Counted from the stretch's first letter, positions 11,306-23,700 are shown. The stretch: 64,000 nt of DNA from Pseudomonas muyukensis (GCF_019139535.1 NZ_CP077073.1:815001-879000), one strand, 5' to 3'. Translations and numbers: made by a program. The notes: generated by a model not told the origin, from the letters alone.

Positions 11306-11319
11306 TATTGGATCCAATA
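11306..11319. promoter_or_regulatory. Candidate GntR operator
   Basis: Perfect 14-bp palindrome TATTGGATCCAATA immediately upstream of the GntR gene. Half-sites of the TTGG-x-CCAA type fit FCD-subfamily GntR operators. The position suits autorepression. The lapG start lies 230 bp on the other side. Confidence 0.55.
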
Positions 11320-11550
11320 ACCCTAGTGAGGGTGGGGGGCCCTTGTCAAACGGATTGATCGGCGCCGGCGTCGCAGCGTGATCGCAAAACGCGGCTATCG
11401 TGAAGCAAGTCGGCAGCCTTGTGAAGCCAGACAAGGCCGTCAGACCTTGTGCGAAGCGGGTTTGCCGACAGTTGGCGGCATGATCGCACGGTGCCATTGT
11501 CTTTTCTGGCCGCTGCCCGCACCATCGCTGCTTTCGAATGATCAGAACAG

Positions 11551-12252
11551 GTGCCCGCAGTGGCGATACCCTGGAGCTTCCATGCGACCGCGCGCCGTTT
11601 CGGGCTGGCCCTGCTGCTGGGCTGCCTGCTGCTGGGCGGCACGCAGGCGGACTGGGACTTCTCCCAGATCAGCCGCCGCGCCCAGGCGTTGTACGGCACG
11701 CTGGGCGCGGGCCAGGGGCGGATCGACGCCTGGCAGAACCTGCTGGCGACCCAGAAGCAAGGGAGCGAGCTGGAGCAGTTGCAAGTGGTCAACCTGTTCT
11801 TCAACAAGCAGCTGCGTTATGTCGAGGACATCGACCTGTGGCATGAGGTCGACTACTGGGCCACGCCGGTCCAGTCGCTGATCAAGGGCGCCGGCGACTG
11901 CGAAGACTACGCCATCGCCAAGTACTTCAGCCTGCGGCGCATGGGCATCCCCGCGGAAAAACTGCGCATCACCTACGTCAAGGCCCTGCGCCAGAACCGC
12001 GCGCACATGGTCCTGACCTATTATTCAAACCCACAGGCCCAGCCGCTGGTGCTCGACAGCCTGATGGACGCGATCAAGCCGGCCAGCCAGCGTACCGACC
12101 TGCTGCCGGTCTATGCCTTCAACGGCGAAGGCCTGTGGCTGACCGGCGCCGCGGGCAACAAGAAGGTCGGCGACACCAAGCGCCTGTCGCGCTGGCAGGA
12201 CTTGCTGAAGAAAATGCAGGCCGAAGGGTTCCCGGCCGAACCGGTTTACTGA
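11551..12252 (+). CDS. lapG: LapG, periplasmic cysteine protease of the LapA adhesin
   Basis: A 233-residue bacterial transglutaminase-like cysteine protease (BTLCP, formerly DUF920). A signal peptide or membrane anchor spans residues about 12-33. The catalytic triad is Cys117 (GDCEDYA), His152 (RAHMVL) and Asp169 (LVLDS), with the 35- and 17-residue spacing of characterised LapG proteins. LapG cuts LapA after its N-terminal retention module and releases the adhesin. The gene lies 10 bp before lapD, its inhibitor-receptor, so the pair is co-transcribed. The start is GTG at 11551, or the in-frame GTG at 11560; neither is strongly favoured. Confidence 0.95.
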   Translation: MPAVAIPWSFHATARRFGLALLLGCLLLGGTQADWDFSQISRRAQALYGTLGAGQGRIDAWQNLLATQKQGSELEQLQVVNLFFNKQLRYVEDIDLWHEVDYWATPVQSLIKGAGDCEDYAIAKYFSLRRMGIPAEKLRITYVKALRQNRAHMVLTYYSNPQAQPLVLDSLMDAIKPASQRTDLLPVYAFNGEGLWLTGAAGNKKVGDTKRLSRWQDLLKKMQAEGFPAEPVY

Positions 12253-12262
12253 AGGAGCACAG

Positions 12263-14209
12263 ATGTCACTGTTCAAACAATTGCTGCTAGCCATTTGCCT
12301 GTTCCTGGTGGTCGCCTTCAGTGGCAGCTTCATGGTCAGCCTGGAGAGCTCGCGCAGCCAGTACGTCAACCAGCTGCGCTCCCATGCCCAGGATGCGGCC
12401 ACCGCGCTGGCGCTGTCGCTGACGCCGAACATCGACGATCCGGCGATGGTCGAGCTGATGGTCAGCTCGATCTTCGACAGTGGCTACTACTCCAGCATCA
12501 AGGTCATCGACCTGGGTTCCAACGCGGTGCTGGTCGAGCGCCATGCCGAACCCGACACGGGTGGCGTGCCGGGTTGGTTCATCCACCTGATCGGCCTGGA
12601 GCCGGCCGGCGGCGATGCCATCGTCAGCCGCGGCTGGCAGCAAGCCGCGCGGGTCGAGGTGATCAGCCACCCGATGTTCGCCCTGGCCAAACTGTGGCAG
12701 AGCGCCCTGGGCAGCCTTGGCTGGCTGCTGCTGTGCGGCGCGGTGAGCGCGGTGCTGGGCGCGCTGCTGCTGCGCCGTCAGTTGCGGCCGCTGGACTACA
12801 TGGTGGCGCAGTCCCACGCCATCGCCCGGCGTGAGTTCCTGAGCCTGCCGGAGTTGCCACGCACGCCTGAACTGCGCCGGGTGGTGCAGGCGATGAACCA
12901 GATGGTCGAGAAGCTCAAGGCCCTGTTCACCGAGCAGGCCGAGCGCAGCGAGAAGCTACGCGCCGAGTCCTACCAGGACAGCCTTACCGGCTTGGCCAAC
13001 CGTCGTTACTTCGAGATGCAGCTCAATGCCCGTGTCAGCAACCTGGAGGAAGCCCGCGCCGGCTACCTGCTGTTGCTGCGGGTGCAGGACCTGGCGGGTC
13101 TCAACGCCCGCCTGGGTGGCCAGCGCACCGACCAGCTGCTGCAAGCGGTGGGTGAGCAACTGCGGCGCACCTGCGCCAACTTCCCTGAAACCAACGACCT
13201 GATCACCCGCAGCCGCGGCGGCGAGTTCGCCGTGCTGGCACCGGGCATGGTCCATGACGAGGCGATCCAGCTGGCCCAGGCCCTGGAGGCCACCTTGCAG
13301 AGCCTGCATGAAACCGGCGCCAGCGATGTCGACCCGGTGGCCTGCATCGGCCTGGCCCCCTATAGCCCGGGGGATGCGCCACAGGCGCTGCTCAAGCTCG
13401 CCGACGAAGCCCTGGCCCGTGCCGAGAGCCAGCCGGAGCCGGGCTGGGTATGCCTGGAGCAGGGCGCCGCAGGCCAGGCCGCCGACAGCCACCATGCCTG
13501 GCACACGCGCCTGGACCAGGCGCTGGCCAAGGGGCAGTTCGAGCTGTTCTTCCAGCCGGTGGTGGACAGCAAGGCGCCGGACAAGGTGCTGCATTACAAG
13601 GTCATCTCACGCCTGCACGATGCCGAGGGCCAAGCCCTGGCGGCGGGGCGCTTCCTGCCCTGGCTGGAGCGCTTCGGCTGGATGGCGCGCCTGGACCTGC
13701 TGGTGCTGGAGAAGGTCCTCAGGCACTTGCAGGGGCATGGCGAGTCGCTGGCGCTGAACCTGTCCGCCGCGACCCTGGCCGACCCCAAGGCGTTGCAGCG
13801 GGTCTATGACCTGCTGGGGCAGCACAATGCACTCGGGCCGCGCTTGACCTTCGAGATCGGCGAGGAGCAACTGCCCGAGCAGTCGGTGCTCGAGCAATTG
13901 ACCCGGCGCCTGCGCGGGCTGGGCTTCAGCCTGGCGCTGCAGCGTTTTGGCGGGCGCTTCAGCATGATCGGCAACCTTGCCCACCTGGGGCTGGCCTACC
14001 TGAAGATCGACGGCGGCTATATCCGCAACATCGACCACGAGCGGCACAAGCGCCTGTTCATCGAGGCCATCCAGCGTGCGGCGCACAGCATCGACCTGCC
14101 GCTGATTGCCGAGCGGGTCGAGACCGAAGGGGAATTGAAGGTGCTGCGCGAGATGGGCGTGCAGGGGATTCAGGGGCAGTTGGTGGGTGAGCCTGCGCCC
14201 TGGCGTTGA
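12263..14209 (+). CDS. lapD: LapD, inner-membrane c-di-GMP receptor controlling LapG
   Basis: A 648-residue receptor. TM1 (about 5-24) is followed by a periplasmic domain with the LapG-contacting Trp125 (RGWQ), then TM2 (152-171), HAMP (to about 222), GGDEF and EAL domains. Both catalytic domains are degenerate: RGGEF at 318-322 replaces GGDEF, and KVI at 446-448 replaces EAL. It should therefore bind c-di-GMP without making or degrading it. At high c-di-GMP LapD holds LapG and protects surface LapA. It follows lapG by 10 bp with a GGAG ribosome-binding site. Confidence 0.96.
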   Translation: MSLFKQLLLAICLFLVVAFSGSFMVSLESSRSQYVNQLRSHAQDAATALALSLTPNIDDPAMVELMVSSIFDSGYYSSIKVIDLGSNAVLVERHAEPDTGGVPGWFIHLIGLEPAGGDAIVSRGWQQAARVEVISHPMFALAKLWQSALGSLGWLLLCGAVSAVLGALLLRRQLRPLDYMVAQSHAIARREFLSLPELPRTPELRRVVQAMNQMVEKLKALFTEQAERSEKLRAESYQDSLTGLANRRYFEMQLNARVSNLEEARAGYLLLLRVQDLAGLNARLGGQRTDQLLQAVGEQLRRTCANFPETNDLITRSRGGEFAVLAPGMVHDEAIQLAQALEATLQSLHETGASDVDPVACIGLAPYSPGDAPQALLKLADEALARAESQPEPGWVCLEQGAAGQAADSHHAWHTRLDQALAKGQFELFFQPVVDSKAPDKVLHYKVISRLHDAEGQALAAGRFLPWLERFGWMARLDLLVLEKVLRHLQGHGESLALNLSAATLADPKALQRVYDLLGQHNALGPRLTFEIGEEQLPEQSVLEQLTRRLRGLGFSLALQRFGGRFSMIGNLAHLGLAYLKIDGGYIRNIDHERHKRLFIEAIQRAAHSIDLPLIAERVETEGELKVLREMGVQGIQGQLVGEPAPWR

Positions 14210-14285
14210 ACGCCAGGGGTGGTTCGCCGGCAAGCCGGCGCCTGCATGATGCTGTGGGCGCCGGCGCGCTGGTGGGTCGGGCCGC

Positions 14286-14627
14286 TCAGATCAACCCGCC
14301 TTCCTCGTCTTCCTCGATCAGGTTGTTCAGGCTGCCCAGCGCCTTGCGCGCGCTGGAGCGGTTGAGCAACTTGGCCTGGGCGCCTGGAGGCAGGTCGGTG
14401 ATGCTGAACACGCCCTTGGCGGTGAGCACCTCGATCAGGTCCTCCAGCACCCGGATCATGTCCAGGTCGCTCTGCTTGAGCTGCTTGAGGCTGTTTTCCA
14501 CGACGTCGTCGGCGAACCACGCCTGGATCTCGGCACTGTCGGCCGGGACCATGTCCGTATACTCATCAAACGGGGCGGCTTCCACCCGCAGCAACTGGCC
14601 GGCGGCGTCGCGGTGCACGTAGAACAT
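14286..14627 (-). CDS. Small conserved Pseudomonas protein between lapD and lapA
   Basis: A 113-residue acidic cytosolic protein with no signal peptide. It begins MFYVHRDAAG and ends in a Glu/Asp-rich tail. Pseudomonas databases often label such proteins 'tryptophan synthase subunit beta', but it is far too short and lacks the PLP fold, so that label should be treated as a misannotation. The ATG at 14627 is preferred over an upstream GTG at 14645 because GAGG lies 9 nt before it. It is convergent with lapD and lies downstream of lapA on the same strand. Function unknown. Confidence 0.8.
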   Translation of the reverse strand: MFYVHRDAAGQLLRVEAAPFDEYTDMVPADSAEIQAWFADDVVENSLKQLKQSDLDMIRVLEDLIEVLTAKGVFSITDLPPGAQAKLLNRSSARKALGSLNNLIEEDEEGGLI

Positions 14628-14683
14628 GGCGTGATCCCTCGTCACGATGATTCCTTCTTGGTGTCAGCAGCATAGGCAAAGTT

Positions 14684-14705
14684 CACCAGGCCTGCTGGCC
14701 TGGTG
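14684..14705 (-). terminator. Hairpin downstream of lapA (possible terminator)
   Basis: Perfect 9-bp stem CACCAGGCC/GGCCTGGTG with a TGCT loop, about 85 bp after the lapA stop. A GC-rich imperfect stem also sits at 14740-14786. Neither is followed by a clear T-run on the minus strand, so Rho-independent termination is uncertain. Confidence 0.35.
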
Positions 14706-14789
14706 CACGAGTATGCGCGGGAAGCGTTGGCTGGGGAACCCCGGCCGCCGCGGCGACGGCCCTTGCAGGCCGCCGCCGGGGGGGCAGCA

Positions 14790-17700
14790 TCAGCTATTGG
14801 AGTTGTCGATCTTGATGGTCGGGTCGGCACCGCTGATCAACGAATTGATCGTGGTGTTCGACCAGTTCACCCCCTCGAGCTTGATGGTCACGTCGGCGTT
14901 GGCCAGGCCACCGGCGGCGTTGAGCTTGCCTTCGGTGCTGACCTGCAGGGTCGACTCGCCGCCGACCGTGGTGATCTTCAGGAAGTTGTCGATGGTGCTG
15001 GCCTTCTCGCCCTGGAGCAGGTCGCTCAGGTCGAGGCGGTCGCCTTCCTTGACGTTGAAGTCCTTGATCACGTCCTTGCCCAGGTCGCCGGCCTTCCACA
15101 CGAAGGTGTCGGCACCGCTACCGCCGATGAGGATGTCGTCGCCCTTGCCGCCGATGAGGATGTCATTGCCTTCACCGCCGAGCAGGGTGTCGTTGCCGGC
15201 GCCGCCGAGCAGGATGTCGTTGCCCTTGCCGCCGTCGATGTAGTCGTTGCCACCCTGGCCGAAGATGATGTCGTTGCCATTGCCACCGAGCAGGGTGTCG
15301 GCGCCATCGTTGCTGCGCGAGATATCGAACTCGCTGTAGTGCTCGGTGATGTACTTGTGCATCGCCCGACCATCCACATCCCCAGTGTCGACGCCAATCT
15401 TGCCGGCGACATAGGCCTGGATCGCCTCGACGCCAGTTCCGGCGATGCCGTTGAAGGTCATCAGGTCGCCGAAGATGATGTCGTTGCCGTCGCCACCATT
15501 GACCGTGTCGTTGCCTGGGTTGGTGACTTCGGTGTGGCCGAGGATCGCCTCGGCCAGCTTGCTCGGGTCGATGTTGGTCTGTGGCTTGCCATCGGAGTCG
15601 AACGGCTTCAGGTCGTTGGCGTTGACACCGTTGTTGAGGCCGATGGCTTCGACGGTGGACAGCCCCGAGAGCAGCTTGAAGCTGTCCAGCGAGTTGCTCT
15701 GGGTGGCATTGGTGGTGTCGTAGCCCAGGCCGCCACGCGACGACAGTTCATAGGTGCCGTTGCCTTCGGCGTGCAGCTCGCCGGAGACACCATACTTCCA
15801 GCCATTGCGGTAGTACTGCACCTGCAGGTTGCCGGCATTGTCGATGCTGACGTAGTTGGTGCTGCTGCTGTCGATGTAGCCGTTGAACGCCATGCCCGGC
15901 TTGTAGTTGATCGACGCCAGGAAGGTATCCAGGGTGATGCCCGAGGTACCCAGGGTCGGGTTGGGGTTCTCGTTGGTCTGATGGTAGGTCGGCTTGCCAT
16001 CGGTGATGAAGAACGTCTGGTTGCTGCCGGTGCTGCCGCCGTCCTTGAGGTTCTGGAACCAGTTGGCGGTGGTCTTGAACGCGTCTTCGTAGTTGGTGCC
16101 GCCGTCGGCCCGCAGGTTGTTCAGTGCGTTGAGCAACTGCTGCAGGCCTGCATCGTTCAGGGTCACCGAGACGTTGCTCTTGACCTGGGTGGCGAAGTCC
16201 ACCAGGAGGATGTTGACCGTCCCGGAGGCATCGCCCTTGACGCTCGCCGCCAGGGTCTTGAACACCGACTCCAGCGACTTGCGCGCCGCGTCCACGCCCG
16301 ACGAGCCCATGCTGCCAGAGGTGTCGACGATGAACGCCAGGTTGTAGTTCTGGCCCGGCACCACGTGCAGCCCGGCGACGTCCGAGACGACGATGTCGTT
16401 GCCATCGGTGCCGACGACGCTGTCGTTGTCGGACGACAGGTTGCTGGTGTTGTAGCTCTGCGGGTAGACGTTGACCTTGATCGTGCCTTCGCTGGTGGCG
16501 GTGCTGCCGCCAACGCTTTCGCTGGAGGTCGAGGTGACCTTCACGTCGAACTGACCGTGGTAGTACGCCGGTGGCTTGATGGTCAGGCTGCCCAGGTTCC
16601 AGCCGGTGACGTCCACCGCGTCCTTGCCGACGGTGACGGTGTGGCCGGCGCCATCGGACAGCACCGAGCCTGCCGGGATACCGCCGAGCTTGACGCTCAG
16701 GCTCTCGGAGCCATCGGTGTCGGTCAGGTTGGTGCTGATACCCACCAGCTTGACCGGCGCGCCGTTCTCGCTGCCTTCGTTGAGCTTGTAGCCGTCGTAG
16801 TAGCCCTGGCCGTTGCTGCCGTGCAGGTCGGACACGCTTACGCCGGCGTTGCTCAGGTCGTTGACGCTCGGGTACATCGGGATGTTCGAGCTGTTCAGGT
16901 CCATGGCCGCGCCATTGTTGACCCGGATGTTGACGTCCAGGCTGCCGGGGCCGGCCTGGTTGGCGTTGTAGATCTCCAGGGTGTAGTAACCGCTGGTGGT
17001 CGGGGTGAAGCTGCCGGAGATCGCGCCGCTGGCCGAGCCCCAGATGCCGCTGGCGACGTTCTTGCCGCCGATGACGATCTGCAGGCTGTCATCGGCGGTG
17101 CCGGTGAAGGCGTAGGTCTTGCCGGCTTCCAGGTAGATCAGGCCGGAGGTCTTCGAGCCGCTGCCTGGGGTGACGTTGCTGCTCGAGTCGACGCCGCTGA
17201 CCGTCTCGGTCTTGCTGGCACTGCCGGAGTTGGCGAACACGTTCTTCAGCGTATCGCCGGAGATGCCGTTGCCATTGCTGCCCAGGCCGGTGAGGTTGTT
17301 CCAGGTTTCCCGGACCAGGCCGATCGAGTTGACATCGTTGCTGGCGATGTTCAGGTCGGGCTTGTCGGCGACCGGGCGGATATCGACCTTCAGGGTCGCT
17401 TCGTTGCCCAGGTTGGTGCCGTCGTTGGGCTTGTACTTGAGCTGCGCGTAGTCGGCCTGCTTGTTGCCCACGCCGCTACCGCCATAGCCGTCGATACCCG
17501 ACTGGTTGGCCAGCGGCACGAACTTCAGCTTGCCGGCGGCGATGTCAGCCTGGCTGACGGTCTGGTTCAGCGACACATCGACCCACGAGGTGCCGTTGAA
17601 GAACTTCAGGCTGCCCAGGTCCGGCAGCTTGCTGATGGTCACGGCCAGGCCGGTATTGCCATCGGCGTCGCTGACGTTGAAGTCACCCCACTGGAATACG

Positions 17701-20700
17701 TAGTCGGTGTCTTCGGTGCCGGTCACCGCGCCGCCGGTCGCGACCGGGGCGTGGTCGTTGTCGATGATGGTGGTGGTGACGCTGGCCTTGCCGGCGTCGA
17801 CCTGCAGGTTCTCGAAGCCGCCGCCGCTGGCGCCGCTGATCTTGACCGTGAAGTTCTCCGAGCCTTCGACCAGCTTGTCGTCGATGGTCTTGATGTCGAA
17901 GCTGGTGCCGCTGCTGCCAGCCGGGATCTTCACGGTGACCACACCGGTGAAGTCCTGGCCGTCGGTGGCGGTGCCGCTGTAGGTCAGGGTGATGGTCACC
18001 TCGGACTTCGACGGGTTGCTCAGGGTCAGGTTGTAGTGGGCGGTATCGCCTTCGACCACCGAGGTGTCGCCGCTGATGCCGACGGTGGTCAGGTCGCCCT
18101 GGCCGGCCGGTTCGTCGGTGACGGTGGTGGTGACGGTGTTGCTGCCCAGGCTCAGCTTCTCGAAGTTGTCGCCGCCGCTGACCGACTCGATCTTGTTGAC
18201 GATGTTCGGCTGGCCACCGAGGTACGGGTCGTCCTTGGCGGTAATGGTGAAGGTGCCGCTGGCGCTGCCGGCCGGGATGGTCACCTTGGTGCCATCGGTG
18301 AGGGTGAAGGTCAGGCCATTGTGGCCGGTGACCGACAGGCCCTGGGCGTTGCTCAGGGTCACGGTGTAGGTGATCTGGCCGCCTTCGCTGACGGTGGTCT
18401 TGTCCGCCGACAGGGTCGCGACCACTTCACTGACGGTATCGGTGATCTGCACGGTGGCCTTGCCGCCGAGCTCGAGGTTCTCGAAGGTCTTGCCGGCGAC
18501 GCTGGCATCGCTGATGCCGACCGAGACCGAACCTGGGTCCTTGAACACGTCGTCGCCCTGGGCCTTGGTCTTGTACTCGGCTTCGGTCTGGCCGGCCTTG
18601 ATCACCACCTTGTCGCCGTTGTCCAGGGTCACGGTCAGGTCCTGGGCCAGTTTCTGGCTGACCTTGACGGTGAAGCTTGGCTGCTGGTCTTCGGTGACAT
18701 TGCCGTTGCTGACGATGGTGACCGAGACCTTGTCGCCCTGGTTGCCGGTGCCTGGGGTGCCCGAGCCCGGTTCGTCGGTGACGGTGGTCTTCACTTCGTT
18801 CTGACCCAGGGTCAGTTTTTCGAAGTTGTCGGCGCCGGTGACGCCGGTCAGCTTGTTGCTGATGGTCGGCTGGCCACCGATGAACACATCGTCCGGCGCG
18901 TTGACGGTGATGGTGCCGCTGGCGCTGCCGGCCGGGATGGTGACCTTGGTGCCATCGGTGAGGGTGAAGGTCAGGCCATTGTGGCCGGTCACCGACAGGC
19001 CTTGGCCGTTGCTCAAGGTGACGGTGTAGGTGATCTGGCCGCCTTCGCTGACGGTGGTCTTGTCGGCGCTGAGGGTCGCGACCACTTCACTGACGGTATC
19101 GGTGATCTGCACGGTGGCCGCGCCACCGAGCTCGAGGTTCTCGAAGGTCTTGCCGACCACGCTGGCATCGCTGATGCCGACGGTCAGCGGGCCGCCGTCC
19201 TTGAACACGTCATCGCCCTGGGCCTTGGCCTTGTATTCGGTTTCGGTCTGGCCGGCCTTGATCACCACCTTGTCGCCATTGCTCAAGGTGACGGTCAGGT
19301 CCTGGTCGAGCTTCTGGCTGACCTTGACGGTGAACGAGGCTTGCTCGGCTTCGTTCACGTCGCCGTTGCCGACGATGGTGACCGAGACCTTGTCGCCCTG
19401 GTTGCCGGTGCCTGGGGTGCCCGAGCCCGGCTCGTCGGTGACGCCAGTCTTCACCTCGTCCTTGCCGAGGGTCAGTTTCTCGAAGTTGTCGGCACCGGTG
19501 ACACCAGTCAGCTTGTTGCTGATGGTGGCCTGGCCGCCGATGAACACATCGTCCGGGGCGGTGATGGTGAAGGAGCCACTGGCGCTGCCGGCCGGAATGG
19601 ACACCTTGGTGCCATCGGACAGGGTGAAGGTCAGGCCATTGTGGCCGGTCACCGCCAGGCCCTGGCCGTTGGTCAGGGTCACGGTGTAGGTGATCTGGCC
19701 GCCTTCGCTGACGGTGGCCTTGTCGGCGCTCAGGGTGGCCACGACTTCACTGACGGTATCGGTGATCTGCACGGTGGCCTTGCCGCCGAGCTCGAGGTTC
19801 TCGAAGGTCTTGCCGGTGACGGTGGCATCGCTGATGCCGACCGAGACCGAACCTGGGTCCTTGAACACATCGTCGCCCTGGGCCTTGGTCTTGTACTCGG
19901 CTTCGGTCTGGCCGGCCTTGATCACTACCTTGTCGCCGTTGTCCAGGGTCACGGTCAGGTCCTGGGCCAGTTTCTGGCTGACCTTGACGGTGAAGCTTGG
20001 CTGCTGGTCCTCGGTGACATTGCCGTTGCTGACGATGGTGACCGAGACCTTGTCGCCCTGGTTGTCGGTGCCTGGGGTACCGGTGCCGGGTTCGTCGGTG
20101 ACTTCGGTTTTGACTTGCTCTTTGCCGAGGGTGAGTTTCTCGAAGTTGTCCGCGCCGGTCACGCCTTCCAACTTGTTGACGATGGTCGGCTGGCCGCCGA
20201 TGAACACATCGTCCGGGGCATTGATGGTAATGGTGCCGGTGGCGCTGCCTGCCGGAATGGTCACTTTGGTGCCATCGGTCAGGGTGAAGGTCAGGCCGTT
20301 GTGGCCGGTCACCGACAGGCCTTGGCCGTTGGTCAGGGTGACGGTGTAAGTGATCTGGCCGCCTTCGCTGACGGTGGTTTTATCGGCGCTGAGGGTCGCG
20401 ACCACTTCGCTGATGGTGTCGGTGATCTGCACACTGGCGTTGCCGCCCAGTTCCAGATTCTCGAAGGTCTTGCCATCGACGGCGGCATCGGTGATGCCGA
20501 CAGTCAGGGTGTCGCCGTCCTTGAAGACGTCATCGCCCTGCGCCTTGGCCTTGTACTCGGCTTCGGTCTGGCCAGCCGGGATCACCACCTTGTCACCATT
20601 GGACAGGGTGACAGTCAGGTCATGGTCCAGTTTCTGGCTGACTTTGACGGTGAAGGCGGGTTGCTGGTCTTCGGTCACGTCGCCCTTGCTGACGATGGTC

Positions 20701-23700
20701 ACGGTGACTTTGTCGCCCTCGTTGCCAGTGCCCGGAGTACCGGTACCGGGTTCGTCGGTGACTTCGGTCTTCACTTCCTCTTTGCCGAGGGTCAGCTTCT
20801 CGAAGTTGTCGGCACCGGTGACGCTGGTCAGCTTGTTGCTGATGGTGGCCTGGCCGCCGATGAACACATCGTCCGGGGCGGTGATGATGGCAGTACCGCT
20901 GGCGCTGCCCGCCGGGATGGTGACCTTGGTGCCGTCGCTCAGGGTGAAGGTCAGGCCGTTGTGGCCAGTGACCGACAGGCCTTGGCCGTTGGTCAGGGTC
21001 ACGGTGTAGGTGATCTGGCCGCCTTCGCTGACGGTGGTCTTGTCGGCGCTGAGGGTCGCGACCACTTCACTGATGGTGTCGGTGATCTGCACGCTGGCAT
21101 CGCCGCCGAGCTCCAGGTTCTCGAAGGTCTTGCCATCGACGGCGGCATCGGCAATGCCGACAGTCAGGGTGTCGCCGTCCTTGAAGACGTCATCGCCCTG
21201 CGCCTTGGCCTTGTACTCGGCTTCGGTCTGGCCAGCCGGGATCACCACCTTGTCGCCATTGGACAGCGTGACGGTCAAGTCGTGGTCCAGCTTCTGGCTG
21301 ACTTTGACGGTGAAGGCGGGTTGCTGGTCTTCGGTCACGTCGCCCTTGCTGACGATGGTGACGGTGACCTTGTCGCCTTCGTTGCCAGTACCTGGAGTGC
21401 CGGTGCCGGGTTCGTCAGTGACTTCGGTTTTGACTTCGTCTTTGCCGAGGGTCAGTTTCTCGAAGTTGTCAGCGCCGGTCACGCCTTCCAGCTTGTTGAC
21501 GATCGAAGGCTGGCCGCCGACGAACACGTCATCCGGGGCGTTGATGGTGATGGTGCCGGTGGCGCTGCCTGCTGGGATGGTCACTTTGGTGCCATCGGTC
21601 AGGGTAAAGGTCAGGCCATTATGGCCGGTCACCGACAGGCCTTGGCCGTTGGTCAGGGTCACGGTGTAGGTGATCTGGCCGCCTTCGCTGACGGTGGTCT
21701 TGTCGGCAGACAAGGTAGCCACGACTTCGCTGATGGTGTCGGTGATCTGCACGGTGGCATCGCCGCCCAGTTCCAGATTCTCGAAGGTCTTGCCGTCCAC
21801 GGCAGCATCGGTGATGCCGACAGTCAGGGTGTCGCCGTCCTTGAAGACGTCATCGCCCTGGGCTTTGGTTTTGTACTCAGCTTCGGTCTGACCGGCTGGG
21901 ATTACCACCTTGTCACCATTGGACAGGGTGACAGTCAGGTCATGGTCCAGTTTCTGGCTGACTTTGACGGTGAAGGCGGGTTGCTGGTCTTCGGTCACGT
22001 CGCCCTTGCTGACGATGGTCACGGTGACTTTGTCGCCCTCGTTGCCAGTGCCCGGAGTACCGGTACCGGGTTCGTCGGTGACGTCGGTCTTCACTTCGTC
22101 CTTGCCGAGGGTCAGCTTCTCGAAGTTGTCCGCACCGGTCACGCCTTCCAGTTTGTTGACGATGGTCGGCTGGCCGCCGACGAACACGTCATCCGGGGCG
22201 TTGATGGTGATGGTGCCGGTGGCGCTGCCTGCCGGGATGGTCACTTTGGTGCCATCGCTCAGGGTGAAGGTCAGGCCATTGTGGCCAGTGACCGACAGGC
22301 CTTGGCCGTTGGTCAGGGTGACGGTGTAGGTGATCTGGCCACCTTCAGACACTGTGGTTTTGTCCGCCGACAGAGTCGCGACCACTTCGCTGATGGTGTC
22401 GGTGATCTGCACGCTGGCGTCGCCGCCGAGCTCCAGGTTCTCGAAGGTCTTGCCGTCCACGGCAGCATCGGTGATGCCAACGGTGAGGGTGTCACCGTCC
22501 TTGAAGACGTCGTCGCCTTGTGCCTTGGCCTTGTACTCGGCTTCGGTCTGGCCAGCCGGGATTACCACCTTGTCGCCATTGGACAAAGTGACGGTCAGGT
22601 CGTGATCCAGTTTCTGGCTGACTTTGACGGTGAAGGCCGGCTGTTGGTCTTCGGTGACATCGCCTTTGCTGACGATGGTCACGGTGACCTTGTCGCCCTC
22701 GTTGCCGGTGCCCGGAGTACCGGTACCGGGTTCGTCGGTGACGTCGGTCTTCACTTCGTCCTTGCCGAGGGTCAGCTTCTCGAAGTTGTCTGCACCAGTT
22801 ACACCCTCGAGTTTGTTCACGATCGAAGGCTGGCCGCCGACGAACACGTCATCCGGGGCGTTGATGGTGATGGTGCCGCTGGCGCTGCCGGCCGGGATGG
22901 TGACCTTGGTGCCATCGGTGAGGGTGAAGGTCAGGCCGTTGTGGCCGGTCACCGACAGGCCTTGGCCGTTGGTCAGGGTCACGGTGTAGGTGATCTGGCC
23001 ACCTTCGCTGACGGTGGTCTTGTCGGCGCTGAGCGTCGCGACCACTTCGCTGATGGTGTCGGTGATCTGCACGCTGGCGTCGCCGCCCAGTTCCAGATTC
23101 TCGAAGGTCTTGCCGTCCACGGCAGCATCGGTGATGCCGACAGTCAGGGTGTCGCCGTCCTTGAAGACGTCATCGCCCTGGGCTTTGGTTTTGTACTCAG
23201 CTTCGGTCTGACCGGCTGGGATTACCACCTTGTCACCATTGGACAGGGTGACAGTCAGGTCATGGTCCAGTTTCTGGCTGACTTTGACGGTGAAGGCGGG
23301 TTGCTGGTCTTCGGTCACGTCGCCCTTGCTGACGATGGTCACGGTGACTTTGTCGCCCTCGTTGCCAGTGCCCGGAGTACCGGTACCGGGTTCGTCGGTG
23401 ACTTCGGTCTTCACTTCCTCTTTGCCGAGGGTCAGCTTCTCGAAGTTGTCCGCACCGGTCACGCCTTCCAGTTTGTTGACGATGGTCGGCTGGCCGCCGA
23501 CGAACACGTCATCCGGGGCGTTGATGGTGATGGTGCCGGTGGCGCTGCCTGCCGGGATGGTCACTTTGGTGCCATCGCTCAGGGTGAAGGTCAGGCCATT
23601 GTGGCCAGTGACCGACAGGCCTTGGCCGTTGGTCAGGGTGACGGTGTAGGTGATCTGGCCGCCTTCGCTGACGGTGGTCTTGTCGGCAGACAAGGTAGCC

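Noticed and set aside
14286..14645. 'Tryptophan synthase beta subunit' label for the small protein
   Set aside because: The protein is about 113 residues with no PLP lysine motif, whereas TrpB has about 400 residues.
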